From Leifsonia sp. NPDC080035 (GTDB taxonomy: Bacteria; Actinomycetota; Actinomycetes; Actinomycetales; Microbacteriaceae): 64,000 nt of DNA. The translations under genes and the position numbers were made by a program. Below are positions 8,790-18,298 of the stretch, in pieces (position 1 is the stretch's first letter; every line of letters starts with the position of its first letter). The stretch spans positions 620,001 to 684,000 of the forward strand of contig NZ_CP157390.1 of NCBI RefSeq assembly GCF_040050925.1, in the 5' to 3' direction. The notes below the pieces were generated by a model, which saw only the letters and a program-made list of their open reading frames with translations, made no database searches and was not told where the DNA came from.

Positions 8790-8815
8790 TAGTGTGTGGA
8801 GATTGGTGACCAATC
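8790..8815 (+). promoter_or_regulatory. Putative promoter and operator of the aldehyde dehydrogenase gene
   Basis: TAGTGT (8790-8795) is a reasonable -10 box. The perfect palindrome GATTGGT-G-ACCAATC (8801-8815) follows, over the expected transcription start and 23 bases before the ATG. A symmetrical site in this position would act as a repressor operator. The regulator is not proven; the TetR gene just upstream is the first candidate although its own repeat has a different sequence. Confidence 0.45.
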
Positions 8816-8838
8816 GTCCGACGAGAAAGAGGACCCCG

Positions 8839-10224
8839 ATGCAGTACGCCGTTACCAACCCCGCAACCGGTCAGACGGTGCGGACCTACGATCCCATCAG
8901 CGACGCCGACCTCGACGCCGCCATCGCCGGTGCCGACGACGCCTACCGGAACTGGGCCCGCACGACCAAGGTCGAGGAGCGCGCCGCGCTCATCCGCCGG
9001 GTCGGCGAGCTCCACGTCGAGCGCAAGGATGAGCTCGCGAACATCATCGTCGAGGAGATGGGCAAGCCCATCGAGCAGGCCGTCGGCGAGGTCGAGTTCG
9101 CCGGTGCCATCTACGAGTACTACGCCGACCACGCCGCGGAGTTCCTCGCCGACGAGAAGATCACGCTGCTCGACGGCGACGGCTCGGCGATCGTGCGCCG
9201 CTCGCCGCTGGGCGTGCTCCTCGGCATCATGCCGTGGAACTTCCCGTACTACCAGGTGGCGCGGTTCGCCGGCCCGAACCTGGTCATCGGGAACACCATC
9301 CTGCTCAAGCACGCCGAGCAGTGCCCCGAGTCGGCGGCCGCCATCCACCAGATCTTCCTGGACGCGGGCTTCCCGGCCGGTGCGTACACGAACATCTATG
9401 CGTCGCACGAGCAGATCGAGCGCGTCATCGCCGACCCGCGGGTCCAGGGCGTCTCGCTCACCGGCTCCGAGCGCGCCGGTGCGAAGGTCGCCGAGATCGC
9501 CGGCCGCAACCTGAAGAAGGTCGTGCTGGAGCTCGGCGGTTCCGACCCGTTCATCCTGCTCTCGACCGACGACCTGGATGCCGCGGTGCAGAACGCGGTC
9601 GACGCGCGACTCGACAACAGCGGCCAGTCCTGCAACGCCGCGAAGCGCTTCGTCGTCATCGACGACCTGTACGAGTCGTTCCTCGACAGGTTCACCGCGA
9701 AGCTGGCCGAGGTGGAGGCGTCCGACCCGACGTCCGCCGACTCGGCGCTCGGCCCGCTCTCGTCGCTGAAGGCGGCGGAGAACCTGGACGAGCAGGTCAA
9801 GCGCGCGGTCGAGAACGGCGCCACCCTGGTGCGCGGCGGATCGCGCGACGGCGCCTTCTTCCAGACCACGGTGCTCACCGACGTGACCCCGGAGAACCCG
9901 GCGTCGAAGGAGGAGTTCTTCGGACCCGTCGCCCAGGTGTTCCGCGCGAAGGACGAGTCGGACGCCGTCCGCATCGCGAACGACACCCCGTTCGGCCTCG
10001 GCTCCTACCTCTACACCACGGACCGCGACCAGGCGCTGCGGGTGGCCGACCAGATGGAGGCCGGCATGGTCTTCGTGAACGTCGTGCTCGCCGATGGCGC
10101 CGAGTTGCCGTTCGGCGGAGTGAAGCGCTCCGGTTCGGGTCGTGAGCTCGGTCGCTTCGGCGCCGACGAGTTCGTCAACAAGAAGCTGATCCGCGTCTCG
10201 AACGACTGGTCGGTCGACGCCTGA
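8839..10224 (+). CDS. NAD(P)-dependent succinate-semialdehyde dehydrogenase-type aldehyde dehydrogenase
   Basis: A 461-residue enzyme of the aldehyde dehydrogenase superfamily that oxidises an aldehyde to the acid with NAD(P)+. The catalytic Cys265 lies in [10 protein letters not shown], the general-base Glu231 in LELGGSDPF, and the oxyanion Asn134 in MPWNFPYYQ. The N-terminus ([16 protein letters not shown]) and the C-terminal [13 protein letters not shown] are typical of the short succinate-semialdehyde dehydrogenase (GabD) group, in which lengths near 455-460 are usual. The ATG follows AGAGGA. The substrate assignment is by family resemblance; no GABA transaminase is nearby, so other small aldehydes are possible. 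Confidence 0.85.
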   Translation: MQYAVTNPATGQTVRTYDPISDADLDAAIAGADDAYRNWARTTKVEERAALIRRVGELHVERKDELANIIVEEMGKPIEQAVGEVEFAGAIYEYYADHAAEFLADEKITLLDGDGSAIVRRSPLGVLLGIMPWNFPYYQVARFAGPNLVIGNTILLKHAEQCPESAAAIHQIFLDAGFPAGAYTNIYASHEQIERVIADPRVQGVSLTGSERAGAKVAEIAGRNLKKVVLELGGSDPFILLSTDDLDAAVQNAVDARLDNSGQSCNAAKRFVVIDDLYESFLDRFTAKLAEVEASDPTSADSALGPLSSLKAAENLDEQVKRAVENGATLVRGGSRDGAFFQTTVLTDVTPENPASKEEFFGPVAQVFRAKDESDAVRIANDTPFGLGSYLYTTDRDQALRVADQMEAGMVFVNVVLADGAELPFGGVKRSGSGRELGRFGADEFVNKKLIRVSNDWSVDA

Positions 10225-10264
10225 CCGACGTCTGAACGACGCCTGAACCGCGCCAGCGCGCGAA

Positions 10265-10300
10265 AGAGGGGCTGCCGGGCATCCGCCCAGCAGCCCCTCT
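10265..10300. terminator. Strong hairpin between convergent genes
   Basis: AGAGGGGCTGC (10265-10275) pairs perfectly with GCAGCCCCTCT (10290-10300). An inner GGGC/GCCC pairing closes the loop. It lies between the aldehyde dehydrogenase stop (+) and the DUF4287 gene stop (-), and probably terminates both. Confidence 0.75.
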
Positions 10301-10315
10301 CTCCGTCCAGCGCCG

Positions 10316-10609
10316 CTACGACGCGGGCTTGGTCGCGATCCCGTCGAGCCAGAGCGTCTCCGACTCGTCGCGGTGCACGCCGTCGGTGCCGACGTGCTTC
10401 GTGCCGATCGTCGGTCCCTTCTGGATGACGTGGACCAGCGCCATGCCGTGGCCGCGGCCGAGGTCGTAGTCGTCCTTCAGCCAGGCGAGGATCTCCCCCG
10501 CCTTCACGCCGGGCGCGTCCAGCCCCTTCTCGTGGGCGATGTCGACCAGCTGCCGCGGTGTCAGGCCGGTCTTCTTCTCGATGGTGTCCAGGTACGCCTG
10601 GAATGACAT
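10316..10609 (-). CDS. DUF4287 domain-containing small protein
   Basis: A 97-residue cytoplasmic protein. Residues 1-65 match the DUF4287 pattern: an amphipathic start (SFQAYLDTIEKKTGLTP), a central VKAGEILAWLKDDYDLGRGH segment, and a MALVHVIQKGP end. The rest is a short, polar extension. The family is common in actinobacteria and proteobacteria and is of unknown function; fusions to DUF5655-type domains are known elsewhere. It is monocistronic, convergent with the aldehyde dehydrogenase gene, and follows the esterase gene in the same direction. Confidence 0.8.
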   Translation of the reverse strand: MSFQAYLDTIEKKTGLTPRQLVDIAHEKGLDAPGVKAGEILAWLKDDYDLGRGHGMALVHVIQKGPTIGTKHVGTDGVHRDESETLWLDGIATKPAS

Positions 10610-10663
10610 GGGATCCCCCTTCTCCGTCTCGGTCCGACCGTACCGTCTCCGCCCCCGCCGGGT

Positions 10664-11734
10664 TCAGCGCCCTGCCGCGGCCCCGCCTCCCGTGCGCTCC
10701 GCGAGGAACGACAGGGTCGCGTCCAGCGCCTGCCGCGCCTCCGTGAACTTCAGGTGGAACTGGTACTCGTGCGGGAGGGCCGGCTCGTGGTCGGCCGCCC
10801 AGAACAGCTGCGTGACGTCGACGCCCTGCTCCTGCAGCGCCCGCGCCATCGGGAGGGACTCCATCCACGTCAGGCCGTCGCCGTTGCCTCCGGAGATGTA
10901 GGTCGGCGGGAACTGCGGCGTCACGTGCCGGATCGTCGACATCGTGCTGCCGACGGAAGTCTGCGACCAGTCCTTGTCGCCGCTGTACGACCACAGCGCG
11001 GTCTTGAAGCCCCACGCCTCGATACCGGTCAGGTCGGCCAGCGCGTCCAGGTCGTAGACCCCGCAGTTGAGCACGACGCCGACGAGCTGGTCCCTCTCGA
11101 GAGCGGGCCGCATCCCCATCAGGTGCGCATAGTCGGGGCTCGTCGTCAGCACTGCGAGCTGGCTGGCGAGCTGGGATCCGGCCGAGTCGCCGGCGAGCAC
11201 GATCCGGCCGGAGTCGATGCGGAAGCGCGCCGCGTTGGCGTTCAGATAGGCCAGCGCGTCGTTCAGCTGACGCACCGCCGTCGGGTACTGCGCCTCCGGC
11301 CCGACGGTGTAGTTCAGCCCGATCGTCGCGTAGCCGTGCGCGGCGAGGATGCGCAGGTACGGGTCCACGTCTGCGCTCGCCCCGGAGATCCAGGCGCCGC
11401 CGTGGATCCAGACGACGGCGGGCAGCGGCTCGGAGCCCGCCTCCGGCCGGAACGCGTCCAGCGTGGTGTCCGGCGAGCCGGGCGCGTAGCGCACCCCGAG
11501 CTCGGCCCTGACCCCGGACGTCGGGACGTACGGTGTCATCTCCGCCACCGTGTCGGCCGCGCCCTTGGCGAAGACCGAGCGGATGACGAGCGCGGACGGC
11601 CAGGGCGAGGAGGACGCGACGCTCCCCACGATCAGCAGGACGAGGACGACGACGAGCAGGACGGAGACGACGCGGCGCGTGCGCGGCCGGAGGAGCGGCC
11701 GGCGCGGGAGCTCCGCCGAGGAGGCGACCTTCAT
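10664..11734 (-). CDS. Membrane-anchored alpha/beta hydrolase (esterase/lipase, HSL-like)
   Basis: A 356-residue protein with a basic N-terminus and one membrane segment (about residues 22-42), so the catalytic domain should face outside. The oxyanion motif HGGAW is at 111-115, the nucleophile elbow GDSAG has Ser184, and a C-terminal ADHEP segment supplies the likely catalytic His. These are features of the hormone-sensitive-lipase/carboxylesterase branch. The ATG at 11734 follows a GAGGGTGA ribosome binding site. The gene lies directly downstream of the large surface-protein gene, but a strong hairpin separates them, so it is probably transcribed on its own. The substrate is unknown. Confidence 0.8.
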   Translation of the reverse strand: MKVASSAELPRRPLLRPRTRRVVSVLLVVVLVLLIVGSVASSSPWPSALVIRSVFAKGAADTVAEMTPYVPTSGVRAELGVRYAPGSPDTTLDAFRPEAGSEPLPAVVWIHGGAWISGASADVDPYLRILAAHGYATIGLNYTVGPEAQYPTAVRQLNDALAYLNANAARFRIDSGRIVLAGDSAGSQLASQLAVLTTSPDYAHLMGMRPALERDQLVGVVLNCGVYDLDALADLTGIEAWGFKTALWSYSGDKDWSQTSVGSTMSTIRHVTPQFPPTYISGGNGDGLTWMESLPMARALQEQGVDVTQLFWAADHEPALPHEYQFHLKFTEARQALDATLSFLAERTGGGAAAGR

Positions 11735-11769
11735 GACTTCACCCTCACACATCCACGGCGTCGATCCCG

Positions 11770-11802
11770 GGAGGCGGCCGGCCTGGTCGGCCGGCCGCCT
11801 CC
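11770..11802 (-). terminator. Perfect 14-bp hairpin terminator after the large surface-protein gene
   Basis: GGAGGCGGCCGGCC (11770-11783) and its exact complement (11789-11802) flank a 5-nt loop. It begins seven bases after the stop codon of the 1929-residue surface protein and is a clear intrinsic terminator, without a U-tract. Confidence 0.8.
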
Positions 11803-11808
11803 GGGGCC

Positions 11809-14800
11809 TCAGTGCTCCGCGCGCCTGCGGCGGCGGACGAAGAGGAGCACGACGCCTGCGGCCATCAGCGCGACCGCGGTGCCGATGAGGCCGCGCTGGA
11901 TGGTCGCCCCGGTGGCGGCCAGCGGGTCCTGAGGGTGCGCGGGTGTGGGCGGGTCGGTCAGGGTGTGCTCGGTGGCGCATCCCGGGTTGCCGTCCGCCGC
12001 CGGCACGCAGGCCGCGGTGGTGTCCGGGCTGGTGACGACGTTGGCGATCCTCTGGTCGCCGTCACCGGTGACGGTCACCGAGTAGGTGATGGTCACGGTG
12101 CCACCGACCGCGAGCGGCCCGGTCCAGGTCAGCAGGTCCCCCGCACGCTCGACCGTGCCGGCGGTCGCCTTCTCGTCGCCGTTCCAGGATGCGTCGTCCA
12201 GCACCTTCGACAGGTCGTCGGTGAGGTGCCCCGTGACCGCAGCGGCGCCGGTCTGCGCGACCGTGACCGTGTAGTGGATGGTGTCGCCGATCTTCACCGT
12301 CGCGCCGGGCTTCGGGTCCGCGGTCTTCGAGAACACGTAGCCGCCGTACTTCTGCGTCGTCTCGCACGCCGGCGTCCCATCCGGGGCCGTCACGCACTCG
12401 CCGAGGTGGGAGCCGGGCGGCGGGGCGACGGTGTTGTGCAGCGTGGTGTCGCCACCGCCCTTCACTGTCGCCTGGTAGGTGATCGTGACCACCTGGCCGA
12501 CCGCGAGGTCGCCGGTCCAGGTGAGCGCGTTCCCGTTCCTGGCGACCGTGCCGGCCGTCGCCTTCGCGCTGCCGTCCACGAACGTCGCGTCGTCCAGCAC
12601 GCCGGAGAGGTCGTCCACCAGGGCCGCGCCGGGCACGGCGGCCGGGCCGACCTGGGTGACGGTCACGGTGTAGGTGACGGTGTCACCGACGGCGACCGTC
12701 GCCGGCGACGCCGGGTCGGACATCTTCGAGTAGGTGAAGTTTCCGGTCTCGTGCGTCGTCGTGCAGTCCGGGTTCTGGTCCGGCGCCGGCACGCACTCGC
12801 CGCGGCTGTCGCCGGGGGCGACGGTATTGGTCAGCGTCATGTCGCCCGCACCGGTCACCGTCACCGTGTAGGTGATCGTCACCACCGCGCCGACGGCCAG
12901 GTCGCCCGACCAGGTCAGCGTGTCGCCGACCCGCTTCACCGTTCCGCTGCTCGCCTTCGCGTCGTCGTTCCACATCGCGTCGTCGAGCACCTTCGACAGG
13001 TCGTCCTTCGCGGACGCACCCGTCACCACGCCGGGGCCGTGCTGGGCGACGGTCACGGTGTAGGTGATGGTGTCGCCGATCTTCACGTCGGCTCCGGGCG
13101 CAGGGGCGCTCGTCTTGGTCACCGTGTAGTCGCCGGTCAGGTGCTCGGTGGAGCAGGACGCGGCGTCGGCGCAGCCGTCACTGGTCACGACGTTGTCGAG
13201 CGTCATGTCACCGGCCCCGGTCACGGTCACCGAGTAGGTGACGGTCACCACATCGCCGACGGCGAGCCGGCCCGCCCAGTCGACGACCGGGGCGGTGTAC
13301 GTCGCCCCGCCGTCGGTGGAGCGCAGATCGCCGTTCCAGGTCGCGTCATCCAGCACCTTCGACAGGTCGTCGCGGAAGGCCGCCTGGTTGACCGGACCGG
13401 TGCCGTGCTGGCGGACGGTGACCGTGTACTTCACGATGTCGCCGATCTGCACGCTGGAACCGGACGCGGGATCCGCGGTCTTCTCGACCGTGTAGGTGCC
13501 GGTGTGGTGCACCGTGGTGCAGTCGGCGTCGCTCTCGCAGCCGGGGCTCGTGACGGTGTTGCCGATCACGGTGTCGCCCTTGCCGGTCACGACGACCTTG
13601 TAGGTCACGGTCGCGACGTCGCCGGGGCCGAGGTTCCCCGTCCAGCCGATCCGGCCGGTCGCCGCGTCGTAGGACGCGGTGCCCGCGCTGGCGGTCAGCG
13701 TAGCCGGATCGAACGTGGCGTCGTCCGTCACGTTCGTCAGGTCGTCGCGGAAGAACTGCGCCACCACCCGGCCGAGGCCGGCCTGGCTCACCGTCACCGT
13801 GTAGGTGATGGTGTCGCCGACCTGCACGTTCGCGCCGGAGGCCGGGGAGGCGGTCTTGACCGTCTTGTAGGTCGCCGTCCACTGCTCGGTCGTGCAGTCG
13901 CCTGCGCTGAAGCAGCCGTCGCTCGTGACCACGTTCAGCAGATGCGTGTCGCCGACGCCGGTCACCGTCACCGAGTACGTGATGGTGACCTTCTGGCCGA
14001 CCGCGAGGTCACCGGTCCAGGTGATCTTCTGGGCGGCCGGGTCGTACGCGACCGTTCCGGCCGAGGCAGACGGATCGTCATTCCAGGTCGCGTCATCGAG
14101 CAACCCGGAGAGGTCGTCGCTCAGCGACGCTCCGGTGTACGCGGCCTCGCCCTGCTGGGTCACGGTGATCGTGTAGTCGATCGTCGAGCCGACCTCCACG
14201 TTGGAGCCGGTCGCCGGGTCCGAGGTCTTCTGGACCCGGTAGGCGGCGACCTCGTGCTCGGTAGCGCAGGATGCCGCATCCACGCAGCCCGCGCTGGTGA
14301 CCTGGTTGCCGATCGTGTAGTCGCCGTTCGCGGCGAGCGCCGCTGCGCCCTTCACGATCACCGAGTAGGTGATCGTGGCCGTCTGGCCGACGGGGACCGT
14401 CCCGTTCCAGCTCAGCGTGCTGCCGGAGACCGCCGCCGTCCCGAGGGAGGCCGTCACGTCGCCCTGGTAGGTCGCGTCGTCCAGCACCTTCGCCAGCGAG
14501 TCGGTGAAGGAGGCGGCCGCGGGAGCGTCGCCCTGCTGCTTCACCGTCACGGTGTAGGTGATCCGGTCGCCCGGGTGCACGGTCGCGCCCGACGCCGGGT
14601 TCGACGACTTCTCCACCGTGTAGTTGGTCAGCTGCACACCCGCGGGGTCGCAGTTGATCGTCGGCGCCTGCTGCGAGTCCGCCGGGGTGTCCGCCGTCGC
14701 GCAGGCGGTGTTGATGAGCGTGCCGCCGCCGTTCAGCGTCGGGAAGTAGTCGAAGCTGGTCGACCTGCCCGGGTCCAGCGAGCCGACGGTGAAGCCGCCC

Positions 14801-17598
14801 TCGCTGAACTTGTCGTCCGTCACGACGATGTTCTTCAACGTGCCCTGACCGGTGTTCGTGACGGTGATCCGGTAGTGCACCTGGTCGCCGGTGCGGAACG
14901 TCGGGTAGTCGGTCACGTCGTTGGCGTCGTGCCACGTGCCGTCGGCGTCCTGCACCTCCTTCTTCAGGGCCGCCGAATAGTAGTTCGCCACGGTCATCGC
15001 CGCAGAGGTGCGCATGACGAGCTTGGTGTTGCCGTCGCGGGCCTGCGCCCTGTTCACCAGGGTGTCGCCGCCCGTCGCGCCCGCCGTCGTCACCGGGATG
15101 CTGAACTCCTGCGTCGCGCCCGGCGCCAGCGCCGGCCCGATCACCCGGATCGCGGTCGCGTCCTTCGTGTACGTCGTCGACCAGCCCACCGTGTTGCCCG
15201 TCACCGAGCCGGCGGAGCCGTTGGACGCGGCGCCAGGGTCGTCGCTCAGCGTCGCCGGGTCCTTCGTCGTGTAGTACACGGTCGCGCCCGCCGCCGCCGC
15301 GATCTGCCCGATCGTGTAGTCACCGGAGAACGCCGTGCCCCGGCCGTCGCCGACGTACGGGAGGATGTCGATCGTGTCCGTGTACGGCTGCTTCACCGGG
15401 TCGAACGACTTCAGCGTCACCGTCCACGAGCCGGAGCCGTTGCCCTTGCCGTCCGTGTTCGGGATGAACGGCGTCGTCGCCACCTTGCCGATGGTGGTGT
15501 AGCCGTCGGTCGCGACCGTCACCTGGGCGGACGCGCTCTTGGAGATGCCCGCGTAGGTCGCGGTCACCGCGTTGGTCAGCGCAGCGCCCGGGGTCACCGA
15601 GGAGTCGGCGACCGCCAGGTAGGTGAGCGCGTGGTCGGCGTTCGTGGCGACGCCGTTCAGCGTCCAGGTCAGGACCTGCTGGCCGGAGCCGTTCGCGCTC
15701 ACGGCGGGCTCGGGGTTCGCCGAACCGGACACGTACGTCACCCCGGCGGGCAGGGTGTCCACGAGCTGGAAGCCGTCGACCGTGGCCGGGATGGCGCCCG
15801 CGCCGTTCGCCGAGTACGTGAGCGTGTATGCGGCGGGCTGGCCGGGGCTGACCACCGAGCGGTCGACGGACTTCGCGATCGACGGCTCCGCCGTCACGAT
15901 CCGCAGGACATCGCGGAAGCCGGTGGTGCAGGGGTAGCGCGACCCGGGCGTCGGGGTGATGCAGCCGGTGCCGTTCCACCAGTTGTTCAGCGGCACGTCG
16001 ACGATGCCGGAGAAGAACGACCAGATGTCGGTGCCGGCCGGGACACCCGGCTTGATGTGCTGGGTGACGATCGGCGTGATGTTCGACTGCGTCGAGAGCT
16101 TCTCGAACTGTCCCTGGGTCCCGGTGATCCGCAGCGCCTTCACCGTGGAGAGGTCAGCCGGCGGGGTCGTCGTCCACCCCGTGGTCGAGCCGCAGTTGAA
16201 CGCGTTCGGGTCGTAGCCCGCGCTCGCCGGGTCGACGGTCGGGTCGGTGCCGACGTAGTACTCCGCCGTCGCGCCGATGGTGTCGTCGAGCGGCTGGCCC
16301 CACGCCCACCCGCCGAAGGTGACGTACTTGGTGTCGAGCGCCGTGCACATTCCGACGAGACGGTCGTCCGGCCGGTCGGTGTGCAGCTGGTACGCGGTGT
16401 CCATGTACTGGCCGACCGTCGTCCCAGCGGCGACGCGGTAGGTGTCGTCCCACTGCGTGCCGCCGCTGTTGGTGTATCCGCGGCCCCAGCCCGATGAGTA
16501 GAGGCCGGGGGTGGTCCACGCCTTCGACTCGGCGTTGTTGGAGGCGAGGTCGACGACCGTCTTGCCCGAGGTCGAGGTGTACGTCGGCGCATCCGAGTTC
16601 AGCACCGCGGAACCGGAGGCGGCCGTGTTCACCCGGATCCAGATGGAGCCGGATGCGAGGGCGACCTTGTCGACGGGCAGGCGGCTTCCGGCCGAGTCGA
16701 GCGTCGGCGGGTTCGATGGCTGGTAGTCGATGCCGGTGATCGTCATGCGGAACGTGGTCGCACCGGTCTGGACGATGGTGCAGGTCCCGGCGGGCACCGT
16801 CATGTGGTCGGCCGGGTGGGAGCCCCCCGACCACGGGTGGCCGTCGGCGGCGGCGGGGCCGGAGAACGGCGTGCAGCCCTTCGCGTCGACCGAGACCGCG
16901 CCGCCCTGCGGGGAGGCGATGTTCAGGTTGTAGACGATGGACTGCGGGCCGGCTTCGCTGCCGAGGCCCTTGCTCAGCGTCCACTCGAAGTCGAGCAGGT
17001 ATCCGCCGTTGCCGACGGAGAAGGTCGGCGTCCCGACGCCCCAGCGCATGTCCATCGCGAACGGGTTCGAGAGCGCGATCGGCGGGAGCGCGGCGGACGC
17101 CCCGCCGATGGATCCAGTGGCGGTGATCTGCGCGTTCGTCGCGCCGTCGGCGACGATCGGCGCCTGCAGGGTGACCGCCGTTCCCTCGTCGTGCGTGCCG
17201 AGGTTGCAGATGAGCGTGTGCCCGTCGGCGGAGATGCTGGACGCGGGGGTGACGCCGTTCGTCAGACACAGCGACGGCAGCGCGGTGTAGCGGCCGTTGG
17301 CGGCGGCGATCGTCACCGTGACGTCGTCGACCGGGTCGTTGGCGGGCGCCGGGGAGTCGTCGTTGACGTTGACACGCCACACGCCGGTGACGACGTCGCC
17401 GGATTTCACCGCCGTCGGGGTTCCGGGCGCCCACTGCGCCTCGATCTCGTAGACGGGCGCGGCGACGGCCGGCACGCCGACCATCACGGTCCCGATGGCG
17501 AGACCGCCGGCGAGAAGTCCGGCCAGCCAGCGCCACGGCGTGCGCAGCGTGAGTCGTCCGTCCCGATGGCGCGCACGCCCATACCGTCCTGCAGACAC
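11809..17598 (-). CDS. Very large secreted, cell-wall-anchored repeat protein (DUF11-type domains, LAxTG anchor)
   Basis: A 1929-residue protein. Residues 1-47 form a signal peptide (Arg-rich start, hydrophobic core, cleavage likely after PAVAA). An N-terminal region of about 500 residues has beta-rich, Cys-containing sequence. A DUF11-like domain (LVDTLPAGVTYVSG) and several beta domains follow, then seven tandem repeats of about 125-130 residues. Each repeat opens with a Lys-containing strand and GDTITYTVTV, carries DDLSKVLDDA(T/S)W in the middle, and ends with TITYSVTVTG...N-V. The C-terminus is LAATG (1893-1897), a hydrophobic span and RRRRR, which is the class E sortase (LAxTG) arrangement. 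The GTG at 17598 follows AAGGGG. The likely role is an adhesin or stalk; the binding partner is unknown. No sortase gene is in the window. Confidence 0.88.
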   Translation of the reverse strand: MSAGRYGRARHRDGRLTLRTPWRWLAGLLAGGLAIGTVMVGVPAVAAPVYEIEAQWAPGTPTAVKSGDVVTGVWRVNVNDDSPAPANDPVDDVTVTIAAANGRYTALPSLCLTNGVTPASSISADGHTLICNLGTHDEGTAVTLQAPIVADGATNAQITATGSIGGASAALPPIALSNPFAMDMRWGVGTPTFSVGNGGYLLDFEWTLSKGLGSEAGPQSIVYNLNIASPQGGAVSVDAKGCTPFSGPAAADGHPWSGGSHPADHMTVPAGTCTIVQTGATTFRMTITGIDYQPSNPPTLDSAGSRLPVDKVALASGSIWIRVNTAASGSAVLNSDAPTYTSTSGKTVVDLASNNAESKAWTTPGLYSSGWGRGYTNSGGTQWDDTYRVAAGTTVGQYMDTAYQLHTDRPDDRLVGMCTALDTKYVTFGGWAWGQPLDDTIGATAEYYVGTDPTVDPASAGYDPNAFNCGSTTGWTTTPPADLSTVKALRITGTQGQFEKLSTQSNITPIVTQHIKPGVPAGTDIWSFFSGIVDVPLNNWWNGTGCITPTPGSRYPCTTGFRDVLRIVTAEPSIAKSVDRSVVSPGQPAAYTLTYSANGAGAIPATVDGFQLVDTLPAGVTYVSGSANPEPAVSANGSGQQVLTWTLNGVATNADHALTYLAVADSSVTPGAALTNAVTATYAGISKSASAQVTVATDGYTTIGKVATTPFIPNTDGKGNGSGSWTVTLKSFDPVKQPYTDTIDILPYVGDGRGTAFSGDYTIGQIAAAAGATVYYTTKDPATLSDDPGAASNGSAGSVTGNTVGWSTTYTKDATAIRVIGPALAPGATQEFSIPVTTAGATGGDTLVNRAQARDGNTKLVMRTSAAMTVANYYSAALKKEVQDADGTWHDANDVTDYPTFRTGDQVHYRITVTNTGQGTLKNIVVTDDKFSEGGFTVGSLDPGRSTSFDYFPTLNGGGTLINTACATADTPADSQQAPTINCDPAGVQLTNYTVEKSSNPASGATVHPGDRITYTVTVKQQGDAPAAASFTDSLAKVLDDATYQGDVTASLGTAAVSGSTLSWNGTVPVGQTATITYSVIVKGAAALAANGDYTIGNQVTSAGCVDAASCATEHEVAAYRVQKTSDPATGSNVEVGSTIDYTITVTQQGEAAYTGASLSDDLSGLLDDATWNDDPSASAGTVAYDPAAQKITWTGDLAVGQKVTITYSVTVTGVGDTHLLNVVTSDGCFSAGDCTTEQWTATYKTVKTASPASGANVQVGDTITYTVTVSQAGLGRVVAQFFRDDLTNVTDDATFDPATLTASAGTASYDAATGRIGWTGNLGPGDVATVTYKVVVTGKGDTVIGNTVTSPGCESDADCTTVHHTGTYTVEKTADPASGSSVQIGDIVKYTVTVRQHGTGPVNQAAFRDDLSKVLDDATWNGDLRSTDGGATYTAPVVDWAGRLAVGDVVTVTYSVTVTGAGDMTLDNVVTSDGCADAASCSTEHLTGDYTVTKTSAPAPGADVKIGDTITYTVTVAQHGPGVVTGASAKDDLSKVLDDAMWNDDAKASSGTVKRVGDTLTWSGDLAVGAVVTITYTVTVTGAGDMTLTNTVAPGDSRGECVPAPDQNPDCTTTHETGNFTYSKMSDPASPATVAVGDTVTYTVTVTQVGPAAVPGAALVDDLSGVLDDATFVDGSAKATAGTVARNGNALTWTGDLAVGQVVTITYQATVKGGGDTTLHNTVAPPPGSHLGECVTAPDGTPACETTQKYGGYVFSKTADPKPGATVKIGDTIHYTVTVAQTGAAAVTGHLTDDLSKVLDDASWNGDEKATAGTVERAGDLLTWTGPLAVGGTVTITYSVTVTGDGDQRIANVVTSPDTTAACVPAADGNPGCATEHTLTDPPTPAHPQDPLAATGATIQRGLIGTAVALMAAGVVLLFVRRRRRAEH
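11950..14625 (-). repeat. Seven tandem DUF11-like coding repeats of about 380 bp
   Basis: Seven in-frame units encode about 127 residues each. Successive unit starts read VEKSSNP, VQKTSDP, VKTASP, VEKTADP, VTKTSAP, YSKMSDP and FSKTADP, each followed by a GDxITYTVTV strand. The boundaries are approximate. Most units end with a Cys pair such as CADAASC. Confidence 0.8.
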
Positions 17599-17693
17599 AG
17601 TCGTATCCCCTTCATCCTGCGTCGAAGATCGCGGGTCACGAGGAGACCGGCCCGCGCGGAAACGCTATCGGCGGGCTCACAGCCTTCCGCCCG

Positions 17694-17717
17694 ATTTCAC
17701 CCCGGGCTCACCCCGCA
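17694..17717 (-). promoter_or_regulatory. 11-bp-periodic direct repeat upstream of the large surface-protein gene
   Basis: On the minus strand, CGGGGTGAGCC is followed directly by CGGGGTGAAAT. These are two GGGTGA cores exactly 11 bp apart, 96-119 bases upstream of the GTG start at 17598. The helical-turn spacing is typical of cooperative activator sites. The same pattern occurs three times near 18265-18298. Confidence 0.5.
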
Positions 17718-17785
17718 CTGCGCCGATGGCCCCTGCAGGGGTCACGCCGGGGGCCCGCCTTCGCACCGCCGGGAGGCGAGGGCGC

Positions 17786-17989
17786 TCACCGGCCGCGCAG
17801 GCGGTCGCGGAGGCGCGCCTGCGCCCAGTGCAGCTCCTGCTCCGGTGCCGCGTCCATCCACTCGGCGAAGGTGTGGTCGTGGCCGACCGCACACCTGCAG
17901 CGCACCCGGATGGTCTCGCCCGTGGCGCGGGAGACGTAGATCTCGGAGTGGTCGGTGATCAGCGGCGGCCCGCTCACCGGAAGGTCCAC
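17786..17989 (-). CDS. Small hypothetical protein with CxC motif
   Basis: A 67-residue protein. It begins VDLPVSGPPLITDHSEIYVS, has a central RVRCRCAVGHDHTF segment, and ends in a charged helix (QARLRDRLRGR). The CRC...HDH group could bind a metal or haem-like ligand, but this is speculation. The GTG at 17989 was chosen because AGGAGGAG stands five bases upstream, an unusually good site; the open frame continues upstream to 18157 but that part is not convincing. It lies between the LuxR-type regulator and the large surface-protein gene, all co-directional. I do not recognise a family. Confidence 0.6.
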   Translation of the reverse strand: MDLPVSGPPLITDHSEIYVSRATGETIRVRCRCAVGHDHTFAEWMDAAPEQELHWAQARLRDRLRGR

Positions 17990-18298
17990 GGCTGCTCCTC
18001 CTGATGCTCGGGCGGAGCGCCGGCGCGCACCGTGCGGCCGTCGGGTGCAGCCGCGCGGGCGCACCGACGCGCTCACCGACCGGAGCCTCGTGGCTGCGGT
18101 CATGCCGCCTGCACGCGCCGCGGCTTCCCTGATCGCCTGCTGGATGGCGCGCTGCACTTCGGGTGGTGCCGCGTTCAGGATGGTCGCGGTCGGGCACCTC
18201 GTCGTCGGGTACGACGGGAGGCGACGGTTCTTTCCTACCAGCGGGATCCCCGTGGCGGCCCCGCTTTCACCCCGGGATCACCCGCGGTTCACCCCGGC
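17990..18298 (-). promoter_or_regulatory. Intergenic region with triple 11-bp direct repeat
   Basis: This is 309 bases without a supported gene. At its luxR-proximal end (about 18262-18298, minus strand) three GGGTGA cores occur at exact 11-bp steps: CGGGGTGAACC, GCGGGTGATCC and CGGGGTGAAAG. They begin within the last bases of the LuxR-type gene and point toward the small gene at 17989. The rest is GC-rich without a recognisable element. Confidence 0.5.

Noticed and set aside
11812..16497. Very long plus-strand open frame opposite the large surface-protein gene
   Set aside because: It mirrors the repeats of the real minus-strand gene (which has a signal peptide, domains and an anchor) and has no protein-like features of its own.
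17990..18157. N-terminal extension of the small CxC protein (starting near 18157)
   Set aside because: The GTG at 17989 has a near-perfect ribosome binding site (AGGAGGAG) at ideal spacing, and the extra residues look unlike a conserved domain.
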